A DNA stretch of 34,615 nt, taken from NCBI GenBank assembly GCA_016744555.1, contig JADGED010000002.1, positions 1 to 34,615 of the forward strand, read 5' to 3'. The translations under genes and the position numbers were made by a program. Shown piece after piece: positions 1-8,274 of this stretch. Source of the stretch: Desulfuromonadaceae bacterium. GTDB lineage: Bacteria > Desulfobacterota > Desulfuromonadia > Desulfuromonadales > Geopsychrobacteraceae. Numbering within the stretch: the stretch's first letter is position 1; every line of letters starts with the position of its first letter. Under the pieces are notes generated by a model, which saw only the letters and a program-made list of their open reading frames with translations, was not told the DNA's origin and ran no database searches.

Positions 1-1911
1 ATAGAAGCAATCCATTCTGGTGCCTGGAATTATCTCCTCAAGCCGATAGCAGACATGAGTGTCTTACTCCATGCAATAAATCAATCAATGGAAAGATCTC
101 GCTTAATAGTTGAAAACCGTACTTATCAGGAACACTTAGAGCATGAAGTCACCAAAAGAACTCAGGCACTACAAAAAGCAGTTACCGATTTAAACCAATC
201 TAATGCAAAGCTAAAAGCAAGCGAACAAAAATACCGTGTTATTTTTGACAATTTACAAGATATTTATATCGAGATTGCTGTTGATGGTAAGATTATTGAA
301 ATCAGTCCTTCAATTTCTCACATTTCACAGTATAGCCGAGAAGATGTAATAGATCTTAATATTGGTGAAATTTTTCCCAACATTTGGGGTAGAGATCACC
401 TTTTTGCCCTATTAAGAGAAGAAAATAGCATTTCTGATTTTGAGCTACAGCTACAAGACAAAGACAAGAGCATGGTTCCGTGCTCCCTCAATGCTAGCTA
501 TCAGGCTGGGAGCGGAAACACTACCGATAAAATTTGTGCAACAATTCGTGACGTAACAGAGCGAAAAGGTGCCGAAGCCAAAATTGAACGGTTAGCATTT
601 TACGATGCATTAACTGATCTACCTAATCGTCGCTTGCTCTTAGATCGCCTAGAGCAAGACATTTTTCGCGCCAGACGTACCGGTAGTTTTGGTGCCATGC
701 TATTCCTCGACTTAGATCGTTTTAAAAACATAAACGACTCACTTGGGCACCCAGTTGGTGATGCTCTACTACAAGAGGTGGCTAAGCGATTACTTTGTGA
801 ACTTAGAGCAGAAGACACCGTTTCTCGCTTGGGGGGAGATGAATTTGTTATTCTCTTGTCAGAGCTTGAGAAAAGCCCAACCGATGCAGCGACAATAGCA
901 CAACAAAAAGCAGAAGAGATCAGTAGCAAACTAGCAGAAAAGTACCATATCGATGGTCATGAACTTCACATAACGCCAAGTATCGGCGTGGCAATGTTTC
1001 CATCAGATAGCAATAGCACCGAAACCGGTGACGATATCCTACGTTTTGCAGATACTGCTATGTACCGGGCAAAAGATGATGGCCGTGATACTATCAGATT
1101 CTTCTTACCAAGTATGCAGGCTGCAGCAGACACCAGGTTAGCGGTTGAAAAAGAACTTCGCCACGCATTAGAACGCAATGAACTAACCCTATTTTTCCAA
1201 CCACAAGTCAATAGTAAAGGGGACATTCTTGGTGCAGAAACCTTAGCTCGCTGGCAACATCCAGAAAAAGGGTTTATCTCACCAGCAACATTCATCCCTA
1301 TCGCAGAAGCGACGGGACTCATACTACCAATCGGTGAATGGGTTCTACGTACAGCTTGTGAAAATTTAAAACAATGGGAAGATCAGGGATTAACTGTCCA
1401 CCACCTTGCAGTCAATGTTAGTCCGCGACAATTTCGTCAACCAGACTTTGTTAATCAAGTAAAAAATATGCTTCAGCAAACAGGTGCAAACCCAGCACAC
1501 CTTGGGCTTGAACTGACTGAGGGCATAGTTATTGATAATATTTTTGATACCATAAAAAAAATGGACGCACTTAAAGAGATTGGGATTGAACTGTCTATTG
1601 ATGATTTCGGCACCGGCTACTCCTCTTTGACCTATCTAAAAAAGATGCCTTTGGACATTTTAAAAATTGACCAATCCTTCGTCCGTGACATCCATACAGA
1701 CAGTAACGATGCAGCCATTGTTGAAACTATCATTTCTATGGCTAACCACTTGGACCTAAAAGTAATTGCCGAGGGTGTTGAAACTGAGCTCGAGCTCGAT
1801 TTCCTCGAGAATAAAGGCTGTCCAATCTATCAAGGCTACTTGTTCAGCAAACCACTCCCGCTCGAACAATTTATTACATTGCTACGAACTGGGTCTACAG
1901 ATAAGCAATAA
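1..1911 (+). CDS. Response regulator with PAS, GGDEF and EAL domains (5' end outside window)
   Basis: The frame is open from base 1. The 18 codons before the first ATG (base 55) read like the end of a receiver domain, with GAWNYLLKPI carrying the conserved Lys-Pro, so the gene is a response regulator cut by the window edge. Counting from the ATG at 55, a short coiled linker is followed by a PAS domain (about 55-165), a GGDEF domain (about 180-350) and an EAL domain (about 365-610). GGDEF is intact (260-264), and RAED lies exactly five residues before it, which fits the RxxD product-inhibition site. The EAL signature is ETL (395-397). Downstream residues look intact: N454, E489, the DDFGTGYSSL loop at 516-525, K537 and EGVE. 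It probably both makes and degrades cyclic di-GMP under phosphorelay control; which activity dominates cannot be read from sequence. No terminator is evident before the next gene. Confidence 0.93.
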   Translation: MEAIHSGAWNYLLKPIADMSVLLHAINQSMERSRLIVENRTYQEHLEHEVTKRTQALQKAVTDLNQSNAKLKASEQKYRVIFDNLQDIYIEIAVDGKIIEISPSISHISQYSREDVIDLNIGEIFPNIWGRDHLFALLREENSISDFELQLQDKDKSMVPCSLNASYQAGSGNTTDKICATIRDVTERKGAEAKIERLAFYDALTDLPNRRLLLDRLEQDIFRARRTGSFGAMLFLDLDRFKNINDSLGHPVGDALLQEVAKRLLCELRAEDTVSRLGGDEFVILLSELEKSPTDAATIAQQKAEEISSKLAEKYHIDGHELHITPSIGVAMFPSDSNSTETGDDILRFADTAMYRAKDDGRDTIRFFLPSMQAAADTRLAVEKELRHALERNELTLFFQPQVNSKGDILGAETLARWQHPEKGFISPATFIPIAEATGLILPIGEWVLRTACENLKQWEDQGLTVHHLAVNVSPRQFRQPDFVNQVKNMLQQTGANPAHLGLELTEGIVIDNIFDTIKKMDALKEIGIELSIDDFGTGYSSLTYLKKMPLDILKIDQSFVRDIHTDSNDAAIVETIISMANHLDLKVIAEGVETELELDFLENKGCPIYQGYLFSKPLPLEQFITLLRTGSTDKQ

Positions 1912-2029
1912 GTTCCCAACGACTGCATTAACTAAACTTTTGTTCCATTCTTCCTTGTTTTTGTCGTAATATATTTCCACATTAACTACTACAATTATTA
2001 ATTTAATCGCTACCAATAAGGAGAACACG

Positions 2030-2542
2030 ATGAGTGCACAACCGATTGTAAAAATGGAAACCAACAAGGGCACGATTACCATTGAGCTAGACGCTGAAAA
2101 CGCCCCAATAAGTACCGATAATTTTCTTAATTATGTTAGTAGCGAGTTCTACAACCAAACAATCTTTCACCGTGTCATACCTAACTTCATGATTCAAGGT
2201 GGTGGTTTTACGACTGAAATGGCGCAAAAAAAGACTAATGCTGAGATTAAAAATGAAGCGGACAATGGTCTTAAGAATTCACGTGGCAGCCTAGCTATGG
2301 CCAGGACACAAGTCGTAGACAGTGCGAGCAGTCAATTTTTTATTAATTTAACCGATAATGATTTCCTTAACCACCAAGGGAAAACACCCAACGGTTATGG
2401 TTATGCAGTGTTCGGAAAAGTTATTGATGGAATGGATATTGTAGATGAAATTGCTAAGGTAGCTACAGGAAACAAGGACTACCACCAAGATGTGCCGGTA
2501 GACGATATAATTATTGAAAGTACTACTATCATAACCGATTAG
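2030..2542 (+). CDS. ppiB: Peptidyl-prolyl cis-trans isomerase, cyclophilin type (PpiB-like)
   Basis: This 170-residue protein is a single compact cyclophilin domain without a signal peptide, so it should act in the cytoplasm, isomerising Xaa-Pro bonds during folding. Family motifs are present in order: FHRVIPNFMIQGG with the catalytic Arg, SSQFFINL, and YAVFGKVIDGMD. The length matches the short bacterial PpiB/PpiA class. The ATG is well supported by an AAGGAG ribosome site about seven bases upstream. The gene stands alone, between the c-di-GMP regulator (118-base gap) and a convergent metK, and ends in a shared two-way terminator. The ppiB name rests on cytoplasmic location only. Confidence 0.93.
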   Translation: MSAQPIVKMETNKGTITIELDAENAPISTDNFLNYVSSEFYNQTIFHRVIPNFMIQGGGFTTEMAQKKTNAEIKNEADNGLKNSRGSLAMARTQVVDSASSQFFINLTDNDFLNHQGKTPNGYGYAVFGKVIDGMDIVDEIAKVATGNKDYHQDVPVDDIIIESTTIITD

Positions 2543-2584
2543 GTTATGAATCTTATAAATGGCTTAGGCCTCTAAAATAAAGAC

Positions 2585-2628
2585 AAATAAATGGGGGGCA
2601 CGCAACAAATGCATGCCCCCATTTATTT
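2585..2628. terminator. Two-way intrinsic terminator between ppiB and metK
   Basis: An inverted repeat pairs AAATAAATGGGGG (from 2585) plus CA with TG plus CCCCCATTTATTT (to 2628), with one unpaired G and a 13-base loop. The A/T-rich outer stem supplies a U-rich tail on either strand. It lies between two convergent genes and overlaps the metK stop codon (2627-2629), so the 3' arm is part of the metK reading-frame end. Confidence 0.85.
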
Positions 2629-3796
2629 ACAATCCAGCTCTTGATTTCAATGAATCTACACGATCAGTAACTTCCCAAGTAAATCCAGGCAACTCTCTAC
2701 CAAAATGACCATAAGCAGCGGTTTGCCGATATATAGGGCGCAACAAGTCTAATTGTTCAATTATTGCTGCTGGGCGCATATCAAATTCAGCTTGTACTAT
2801 TTTAGCAATTTGATCGGACGGAATCACACCGGTACCAAAAGTATTAATCATTACCGAAACAGGGTCAGCGACCCCAATAGCATAAGCCAATTGCACCTCA
2901 CATTTACTTGCTAATCCGGCAGCAACAATATTCTTGGCAACATACCGCGCCATATATGAAGCGCTGCGGTCTACCTTAGATGGATCCTTTCCACTAAAAG
3001 CGCCACCGCCATGGGAGCCATGCCCACCATAAGTATCAACAATAATTTTACGCCCGGTCAGTCCACAGTCACCCATCGGGCCACCAACGACGAAACGACC
3101 AGTAGGATTAATTAGATAACGGGTATCATTGCTAAGCAACTCTACTGGAAGGATTGGCTTAATAACTTCCTCAATCACTGCATCTTTCAAATCATCGTAG
3201 CTTACATCAGCGCTATGTTGGGTAGAGATAACGACGGTATCAATATGAGTAGGTTTATCATCGATATACTGAATTGACACCTGAGACTTACTATCTGGAC
3301 GCAAGAAATTCAATTTACCATTCTTACGTACCGTAGCAAGTTGCTGGGTAAGTTTATGGGCAAAAGTTATCGGCATTGGCATAAGCTCGGGGGTTTCATC
3401 GCAAGCAAAACCAAACATCAAGCCTTGGTCCCCTGCCCCCTGCTCCTTAAACATCCCTTCACCAGCACTAACCCCCTGTGAGATATCTGCAGATTGACGG
3501 TCAATCGAAGTCATAACTGCACAGGTTTTATAGTCAAAACCGATAGATGAATCGTCATAACCAATTTCTTTAATTGTTTGGCGTACAATTGCGGGTAAAT
3601 CGGCATACCCACTAGTAGTTATTTCACCAGCAATAATAGCCATACCAGTAGTAACCATGGTTTCACATGCCACTCTTGCCTGCGGGTCTTGCTCAAGAAT
3701 TGCATCAAGAACTGCATCGGAAATTTGATCTGCAACCTTATCTGGGTGCCCTTCACCTACTGATTCTGAAGTAAACAAAAAGTCTGTCATTGCCAT
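2627..3796 (-). CDS. metK: S-adenosylmethionine synthase
   Basis: MetK joins methionine and ATP to make S-adenosylmethionine, releasing phosphate and diphosphate. The 389-residue product has the usual length and carries the family signatures: GEGHPDK near the N-terminus, GAGDQGLMFG, and the Gly-rich GGGAFSGKDPSKVDRS segment. The ATG at 3796 is chosen over a second ATG at 3790 because a GAGG sequence lies about nine bases upstream of the first. It is 48 bases downstream of ptsI on the same strand with no terminator between, so it could be read through from the PTS genes. A weak TATAGT at 3833-3838 could be a private -10 box, without a convincing -35. The gap is too short for a SAM riboswitch. 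Confidence 0.97.
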   Translation of the reverse strand: MAMTDFLFTSESVGEGHPDKVADQISDAVLDAILEQDPQARVACETMVTTGMAIIAGEITTSGYADLPAIVRQTIKEIGYDDSSIGFDYKTCAVMTSIDRQSADISQGVSAGEGMFKEQGAGDQGLMFGFACDETPELMPMPITFAHKLTQQLATVRKNGKLNFLRPDSKSQVSIQYIDDKPTHIDTVVISTQHSADVSYDDLKDAVIEEVIKPILPVELLSNDTRYLINPTGRFVVGGPMGDCGLTGRKIIVDTYGGHGSHGGGAFSGKDPSKVDRSASYMARYVAKNIVAAGLASKCEVQLAYAIGVADPVSVMINTFGTGVIPSDQIAKIVQAEFDMRPAAIIEQLDLLRPIYRQTAAYGHFGRELPGFTWEVTDRVDSLKSRAGL

Positions 3797-3844
3797 TTTT
3801 TAAATCCTCATTAAGTTGTATTTTTAAGTTAAACTATAAACAAT

Positions 3845-5626
3845 TTATATTAAAGGTTGCGCAAAAATGTCTGGTAACCGGTTGCGCATTTCTTGCTCTA
3901 TCACAATTGAAACTTCCTTACTTGTAGACAATTCCAACAATTTATCAACTAGTAACTCACCATCTGCCTTAGATATTTGTCGCAATACGCGCTTCACTCG
4001 TGGGACACATGCAGGATTCATCGACAAAGCATGCAGCCCTAAGCCGGCTAGCACTTGAGTATAAAGTGGCTCACCTGCCATTTCACCACACATACAAACA
4101 TTGATACCAGCATCATTTGCCGCATCGCAAATAGCTTTTAATGCCCGTAATATTGCAGGATGAAGTGGATCATACAAATAAGCGACATGCTCATTACCAC
4201 GATCGACAGCCAGAAAGTATTGGATTAAATCATTGGTACCAATAGAGAAAAAATCTACTTCTTGGGCAAGCAATGGAGCAATCATTACCGCTGCTGGTGT
4301 TTCGATCATTATCCCTATGCGAAGATTGTGATCGTAAGGAATACCTTCACGATCCAAATCGCCTTTAATTTCATTTAGTATCCGCTTACACGCCCTTATC
4401 TCCGCTACACCACTAATCATCGGAAACATAATTTGTACTTTACCACAATTTGAAGCTCGCAAGATAGCGCGAAGCTGGATTCGAAATAAGCGATCTTCCT
4501 GTAATGAGAAACGAATTGCCCGTAACCCCATAGCTGGGTTTGCTTCATCAGCCAAATTCAATTCTGGGACAAACTTATCTCCGCCAATATCCAGAGTTCT
4601 AATGGTGACAGAATGACCGTCTACTTGCTGAACTATTTCACAATATGAGCGATATTGCAATTCTTCATCAGGTGGTTCACTCCTCCCCAAGTACAGGAAT
4701 TCAGTCCTATATAGACCAATTCCTTCCGCACCATGGTTTTTGACCTGCTCAACATCACTGCTTATTTCTAAGTTTCCTCGTAATGAGATCCGCTCCAGAT
4801 CAGTAGTTATTGGCTGCAGATCGTGATAACTTCTTAAGTCACGCTCAAGAAATTCAAACGTCTGTTTTCGTTCTAAATATTCCTTAAATGTATGTTCCGA
4901 CGGATTGAGAATTACTACCCCAGTCGACCCATCAATAATTACTGGGACACGGTCAAAAACCATCGTCGTGATATTTTCTAATCCCACTACTGCCGGTATA
5001 TTAAGGGAGCGTGCCAAGATTGCGGTATGAGATGTTCTCCCACCCCGATCGGTAATGAACCCTAACACCCTGGATTTATCCATTTGCATAGTTTCGGCAG
5101 GTGACAACTCATGGGCGACTACCAACGATTTGCGTCCGATATTTCCAATTGTGCGTTCACCAACGCCGGTCAAAATTCGAAGCAATCGCTCCCCTACGGC
5201 ATCAACATCAGAACGGCGTTCACGTAAATATTCATCATCAATAGTATCAAATAGTGACCGCAATTCATCCAGAACCCGGCTCAAAGCACCTTCTGCGTTC
5301 ATTCGCTCTTGAATACCTTTTTCGGTCCCACTAACTAACATTTCATCTTCAAGAATTAGTAAGTGGGTATCAAGAATATACACATGATCACGCAAATGCG
5401 GTTGTTTTGATACGGTATGATTTATTTTTTGTAGCTGCTGCTTAGCTAAATCAAGAGCCCCTCTAAAACGAAGTAATTCTGACTCAATCTCAGAAACATC
5501 AATTAATGACTTATCTATCAGCGGTCGCTGATCAACAAGACTTACTTCACCGATTCCTATTCCGGGAGAGACACCAATACCAATCAGATATGTATCTTCA
5601 GCGACTTTATTCTTCACCGAACCCAT
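3845..5626 (-). CDS. ptsI: PTS enzyme I (phosphoenolpyruvate-protein phosphotransferase)
   Basis: Enzyme I takes phosphate from phosphoenolpyruvate on a histidine and passes it to HPr. The 593-residue product shows the phosphohistidine motif GGRTSHTAILARSL with His200, then the C-terminal PEP-binding half with MGLRAIRFSLQ, FFSIGTNDLIQY and CGEMAGEP (the catalytic Cys region). Length is close to the 575-residue E. coli enzyme; there is no GAF or extra EII domain, so this is the sugar-type EI rather than PtsP. The ATG at 5626 overlaps the end of ptsH by 20 bases, but its AGAGG ribosome site abuts it directly. A GTG three codons later (5617) has better spacing and may be the real start. Confidence 0.96.
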   Translation of the reverse strand: MGSVKNKVAEDTYLIGIGVSPGIGIGEVSLVDQRPLIDKSLIDVSEIESELLRFRGALDLAKQQLQKINHTVSKQPHLRDHVYILDTHLLILEDEMLVSGTEKGIQERMNAEGALSRVLDELRSLFDTIDDEYLRERRSDVDAVGERLLRILTGVGERTIGNIGRKSLVVAHELSPAETMQMDKSRVLGFITDRGGRTSHTAILARSLNIPAVVGLENITTMVFDRVPVIIDGSTGVVILNPSEHTFKEYLERKQTFEFLERDLRSYHDLQPITTDLERISLRGNLEISSDVEQVKNHGAEGIGLYRTEFLYLGRSEPPDEELQYRSYCEIVQQVDGHSVTIRTLDIGGDKFVPELNLADEANPAMGLRAIRFSLQEDRLFRIQLRAILRASNCGKVQIMFPMISGVAEIRACKRILNEIKGDLDREGIPYDHNLRIGIMIETPAAVMIAPLLAQEVDFFSIGTNDLIQYFLAVDRGNEHVAYLYDPLHPAILRALKAICDAANDAGINVCMCGEMAGEPLYTQVLAGLGLHALSMNPACVPRVKRVLRQISKADGELLVDKLLELSTSKEVSIVIEQEMRNRLPDIFAQPLI

Positions 5627-5873
5627 CCTCTATAAGAGCACCAATAGCAGACATTGCTTCTTCCTCGTCACCACCTTCTATGGTTATCGCAATTTCGGTA
5701 CCGCGTGGAGCGGCCAGCAATAAAATCCCCATAATACTTTTGCCATTAACTTCGATATCTTCTTTAACTATTGTTACTTCAGCATTAAACTTATTTGCTG
5801 TCTGCACAAATTGTGCAGCCGCTCTAGCATGCAAGCCAAGCCGGTTAACTATTGTAAAATTATTATTTTGCAT
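5607..5873 (-). CDS. ptsH: PTS phosphocarrier protein HPr
   Basis: HPr relays phosphate from enzyme I to the EIIA domains. With the ATG at 5873 the protein is 88 residues, the standard size, and the key residues fall on their textbook numbers: His15 in GLHARAA and Ser46 in NGKSIMGI. The open frame extends 16 codons further upstream, but that extension lies inside the EIID gene and has no family similarity. The chosen ATG overlaps the EIID stop in a TAATG junction, which suggests coupled translation. Ser46 with the matching neighbourhood, plus hprK in the same cluster, implies this HPr is also regulated by serine phosphorylation. Confidence 0.95.
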   Translation of the reverse strand: MQNNNFTIVNRLGLHARAAAQFVQTANKFNAEVTIVKEDIEVNGKSIMGILLLAAPRGTEIAITIEGGDEEEAMSAIGALIEDGFGEE

Positions 5874-6661
5874 TATAAATCCATCCCCAACATGATAAAC
5901 AACTGCGTCATATCGACCCAAAACAATCCAAGTAAAAAAATGCTGCCAACAGTTATAAATATCAGCAAAAGGGTAGAAACCCCTTTACGAGCAACTAAGC
6001 CCAACATAACCATAGGAATCAACGTTAGCATTCCCAGCCAACTAGGTAATTGCAATTCAGTTAAATGGGAAAAAACCATAAAGGCACTTAGCCCACCCAA
6101 GACAACTATTGCTGCCTCTTTGGTGTGGATAGCCCAATCAGGTAATTTATGTTGCTGAATAAATTCAACCGACTTTATCCCTCGTCGATAACCATGAACA
6201 AAAAACACGGTACGAAACCATGCGGGAACCAAGTTGTAACCAACAACAAAAATTACTGCGGCCCACAAAATCCCTTTTACCGCAAAAAACAAAGCTATCG
6301 CTGCTGCTAATGGTCGCAAGCCTCCCCAAAACAGAGCATCACCAATTGCAGCGTAAGGGGCAGCAACCATCTCCTTAAAATCTTTAATATCAACCTGCTG
6401 CTCAAGTTTACCCGCAGCATGATCTTCCTCAAGCTTCAATACAGCTCCAGCAACTAATGGTGCTAAATAAACATGGGTATTAAAATAACCTGTATACTTC
6501 CGACTTACTGCAAGTAACTCTTCCTTCGCATAAACTTTTCTTAATCCCGGCAATAGGGCATAAAAGAAACCGACCCCCTGAAAACGTTCATAATTCCAAC
6601 TAGCCTGCAATAAAAGTAAGCGAAACCATATATACACCCGAGTTTTCCGTGGAATCACCAT
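5873..6661 (-). CDS. PTS mannose-family transporter subunit IID
   Basis: This is the IID membrane partner of the mannose/sorbose PTS family, working with IIC as the sugar channel. From the ATG at 6661 it is 262 residues. The start is placed there, two bases after the IIC stop (TAGTTATG), because the open frame above it lies inside the IIC gene. The N-terminal half is amphipathic and carries family features: QASWNYERFQGVGF, LPGLRKVY, and GYFNTHVYLAPLVAGAVLKLEE. The C-terminal half holds several hydrophobic segments. Its stop overlaps the ptsH ATG by one base. Substrate cannot be read from sequence. Confidence 0.9.
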   Translation of the reverse strand: MVIPRKTRVYIWFRLLLLQASWNYERFQGVGFFYALLPGLRKVYAKEELLAVSRKYTGYFNTHVYLAPLVAGAVLKLEEDHAAGKLEQQVDIKDFKEMVAAPYAAIGDALFWGGLRPLAAAIALFFAVKGILWAAVIFVVGYNLVPAWFRTVFFVHGYRRGIKSVEFIQQHKLPDWAIHTKEAAIVVLGGLSAFMVFSHLTELQLPSWLGMLTLIPMVMLGLVARKGVSTLLLIFITVGSIFLLGLFWVDMTQLFIMLGMDL

Positions 6662-6663
6662 AA

Positions 6664-7353
6664 CTACACCAACCACATCAGCAAGAATGCCATTCCAAAA
6701 GAGGCACAAAAAAGGGTAATTGCTCTACTTACATTTACTGTTCCCAAGATTACCGCGACACCAACTAATGGCAGTGCCAACTCTATCCAGCTAGATGAAT
6801 AACTCAATGGTTGCTGAATTAGCGGAAGTAATATTGGTATAATTAATAGACCACCTGTTATAATGGTTATATACGTCCCGAGTGCGGCAAGGGAAAAACT
6901 ACCTAGCCCACGAAGGTGCTGCAGCTCAGCCATCAGCAAAGAACCACTATCAAGAGCAGCATCTACCTTTTGGGCCAAACGAACGTTATGTTGCCGGGCA
7001 AAATGATCAAAGTATTGCCCAACCTTGCCTAACAAAATTGCGACCAATAAACATAACAACACTAACTCTAGCCCTGCGTTACCTAATCGCTCTCCCAAAA
7101 TAATTGCCAATGTCGTCCCACCAATTGCGACTTGCGTGTCATCTGGAGGTACTGCTGCGCCAACTGGCAACCGTGCTAGCCACAACAATTCTACCATCAC
7201 GCCAACCTGCAACCCAACCATGGCATCCCCAAGAAAAAATGCCGTCAAAGGTGCAGCAACAATGGGGCGGGAAACCATAACTTGCAGTATGGCAACTCGG
7301 TCCAACCCACAGATCAGTGAAATCACTGCCCCTATGAAGAGACCGCTGACCAT
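6664..7353 (-). CDS. PTS mannose/sorbose-family transporter subunit IIC
   Basis: The 229-residue product is almost entirely hydrophobic, with multiple membrane segments, and has the IIC-type VGLQVGVMVELLWLARLPVGAAVPPD region that helps form the sugar pathway. It is somewhat shorter than E. coli ManY (about 266 residues) but has no visible break. Its ATG shares one base with the IIB stop (TAATG at 7351-7355), and the IID gene follows two bases after its own stop, so IIB, IIC and IID are almost certainly made together. Together with IID it should form the membrane permease; the sugar is unknown. Confidence 0.9.
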   Translation of the reverse strand: MVSGLFIGAVISLICGLDRVAILQVMVSRPIVAAPLTAFFLGDAMVGLQVGVMVELLWLARLPVGAAVPPDDTQVAIGGTTLAIILGERLGNAGLELVLLCLLVAILLGKVGQYFDHFARQHNVRLAQKVDAALDSGSLLMAELQHLRGLGSFSLAALGTYITIITGGLLIIPILLPLIQQPLSYSSSWIELALPLVGVAVILGTVNVSRAITLFCASFGMAFLLMWLV

Positions 7354-7847
7354 TAAGCCTTACCCTTTGCTGCAGGTATAAGCTTACGCCAAGACCGCTC
7401 GCCATCTGCAGGGATACAGCGTGCAGTGATTTTCACCCCAGCATGATCAAGTAGCTCCAAGTCAACCAAGTCAACAGTACTTAAAAATAACGTGCAACTT
7501 AGCTGTGCCTGCCATTCATCAGCATGTAAGTTACCAAGGTTTAAGTTAGTAAATTCAAGCCCTGCACGATGAGCACGAACGGCATCTGCCGGCGTACCAA
7601 ACAATAACAAGGTCCTACATTTGTCCAACTGCGGTGATTTTAGCAACGCTACACAGTCGTCAACAGTACCAATCTCCACCCTCATTCTACTTGGAACAGA
7701 AGCCTGCATCATCATTTTTTTCAATTGATTTCCGGCAATTTCATCATTAGCAACGACAATACAATCTGCCCCCACAAAAGGTACCCACGTTTCCAAAACC
7801 TGGCCATGAATTAAGCGATTGTCGATACGGATTAAAACAAGATTCAT
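7353..7847 (-). CDS. PTS mannose/sorbose-family subunit IIB
   Basis: IIB accepts phosphate from IIA on a histidine and gives it to the incoming sugar. The 164-residue protein starts MNLVLIRIDNRLIHGQV, the family signature; His15 is the expected phosphorylation site. The remainder, including the VVANDEIAGNQLKKMMM segment, follows the sorbose-type IIB fold. It is a separate gene here, whereas E. coli ManX fuses IIA and IIB. The gap to the upstream IIA gene is 19 bases. Confidence 0.94.
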   Translation of the reverse strand: MNLVLIRIDNRLIHGQVLETWVPFVGADCIVVANDEIAGNQLKKMMMQASVPSRMRVEIGTVDDCVALLKSPQLDKCRTLLLFGTPADAVRAHRAGLEFTNLNLGNLHADEWQAQLSCTLFLSTVDLVDLELLDHAGVKITARCIPADGERSWRKLIPAAKGKA

Positions 7848-7866
7848 CTCAATAAATTGCTTTCTC

Positions 7867-8271
7867 TCAAACCAAACCCAAAATTTCGGCAGGACGCATT
7901 ATTGCATTTTTCCCATATTCTTTTAGCAGTCCAGTTAAACCATCAAGGTCGTAACTAAGCCTAGCGCTAGCACTTTTAATCACCATTGGCAAATTTACCC
8001 CTGCAAGGATTTCGACCTTCCCCGGAGCTAAAAATTCTGCGCTAATGTTGGTAGGGGTGCCGCCAAAAAGGTCGGTTAAAATTAGGACGCCTGCCCCTGT
8101 ACCACCAACATTAATTATGGCTTGCTGAAGCTGATCCTTTGCAATATCTACCGACATATCTCGATCAATGCTTACCGCATCTACTTTCTCTAGGGGGCCA
8201 AGAATCAATTCAGCCGCCTGTAGTAATTCACGAGCAAGACCTGCGTGGGTAACAACCACAATACCTATCAT
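7867..8271 (-). CDS. PTS mannose-family subunit IIA (EIIA-Man type)
   Basis: This 134-residue soluble domain has the mannose-type IIA N-terminus MIGIVVVTHAGLA, in which His9 is the phosphate acceptor from HPr, and the LILTDLFGGTPTN motif. It sits three bases after the rapZ stop and before separate IIB, IIC and IID genes, completing the permease. In some proteobacteria a lone EIIA-Man acts only in regulation. Here full IIC and IID genes follow, so transport is plausible. Confidence 0.94.
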   Translation of the reverse strand: MIGIVVVTHAGLARELLQAAELILGPLEKVDAVSIDRDMSVDIAKDQLQQAIINVGGTGAGVLILTDLFGGTPTNISAEFLAPGKVEILAGVNLPMVIKSASARLSYDLDGLTGLLKEYGKNAIMRPAEILGLV

Positions 8272-8274
8272 ATA

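Noticed and set aside
600..1322. Minus-strand open frames inside the GGDEF-EAL gene
   Set aside because: They are antisense to a well-supported domain protein, Ser/Arg-rich, and lack any family signature.
3797..3844. SAM riboswitch before metK
   Set aside because: Only 48 bases separate ptsI and metK, with no paired stems; this is too short for known SAM riboswitches.
5874..5921. N-terminal extension of HPr by 16 residues
   Set aside because: It lies wholly within the EIID coding region, and the TAATG junction plus His15/Ser46 numbering fix the start at 5873.
6662..6709. N-terminal extension of EIID by 16 residues
   Set aside because: It overlaps the EIIC gene out of frame; the ATG two bases after the EIIC stop gives a normal-length IID.
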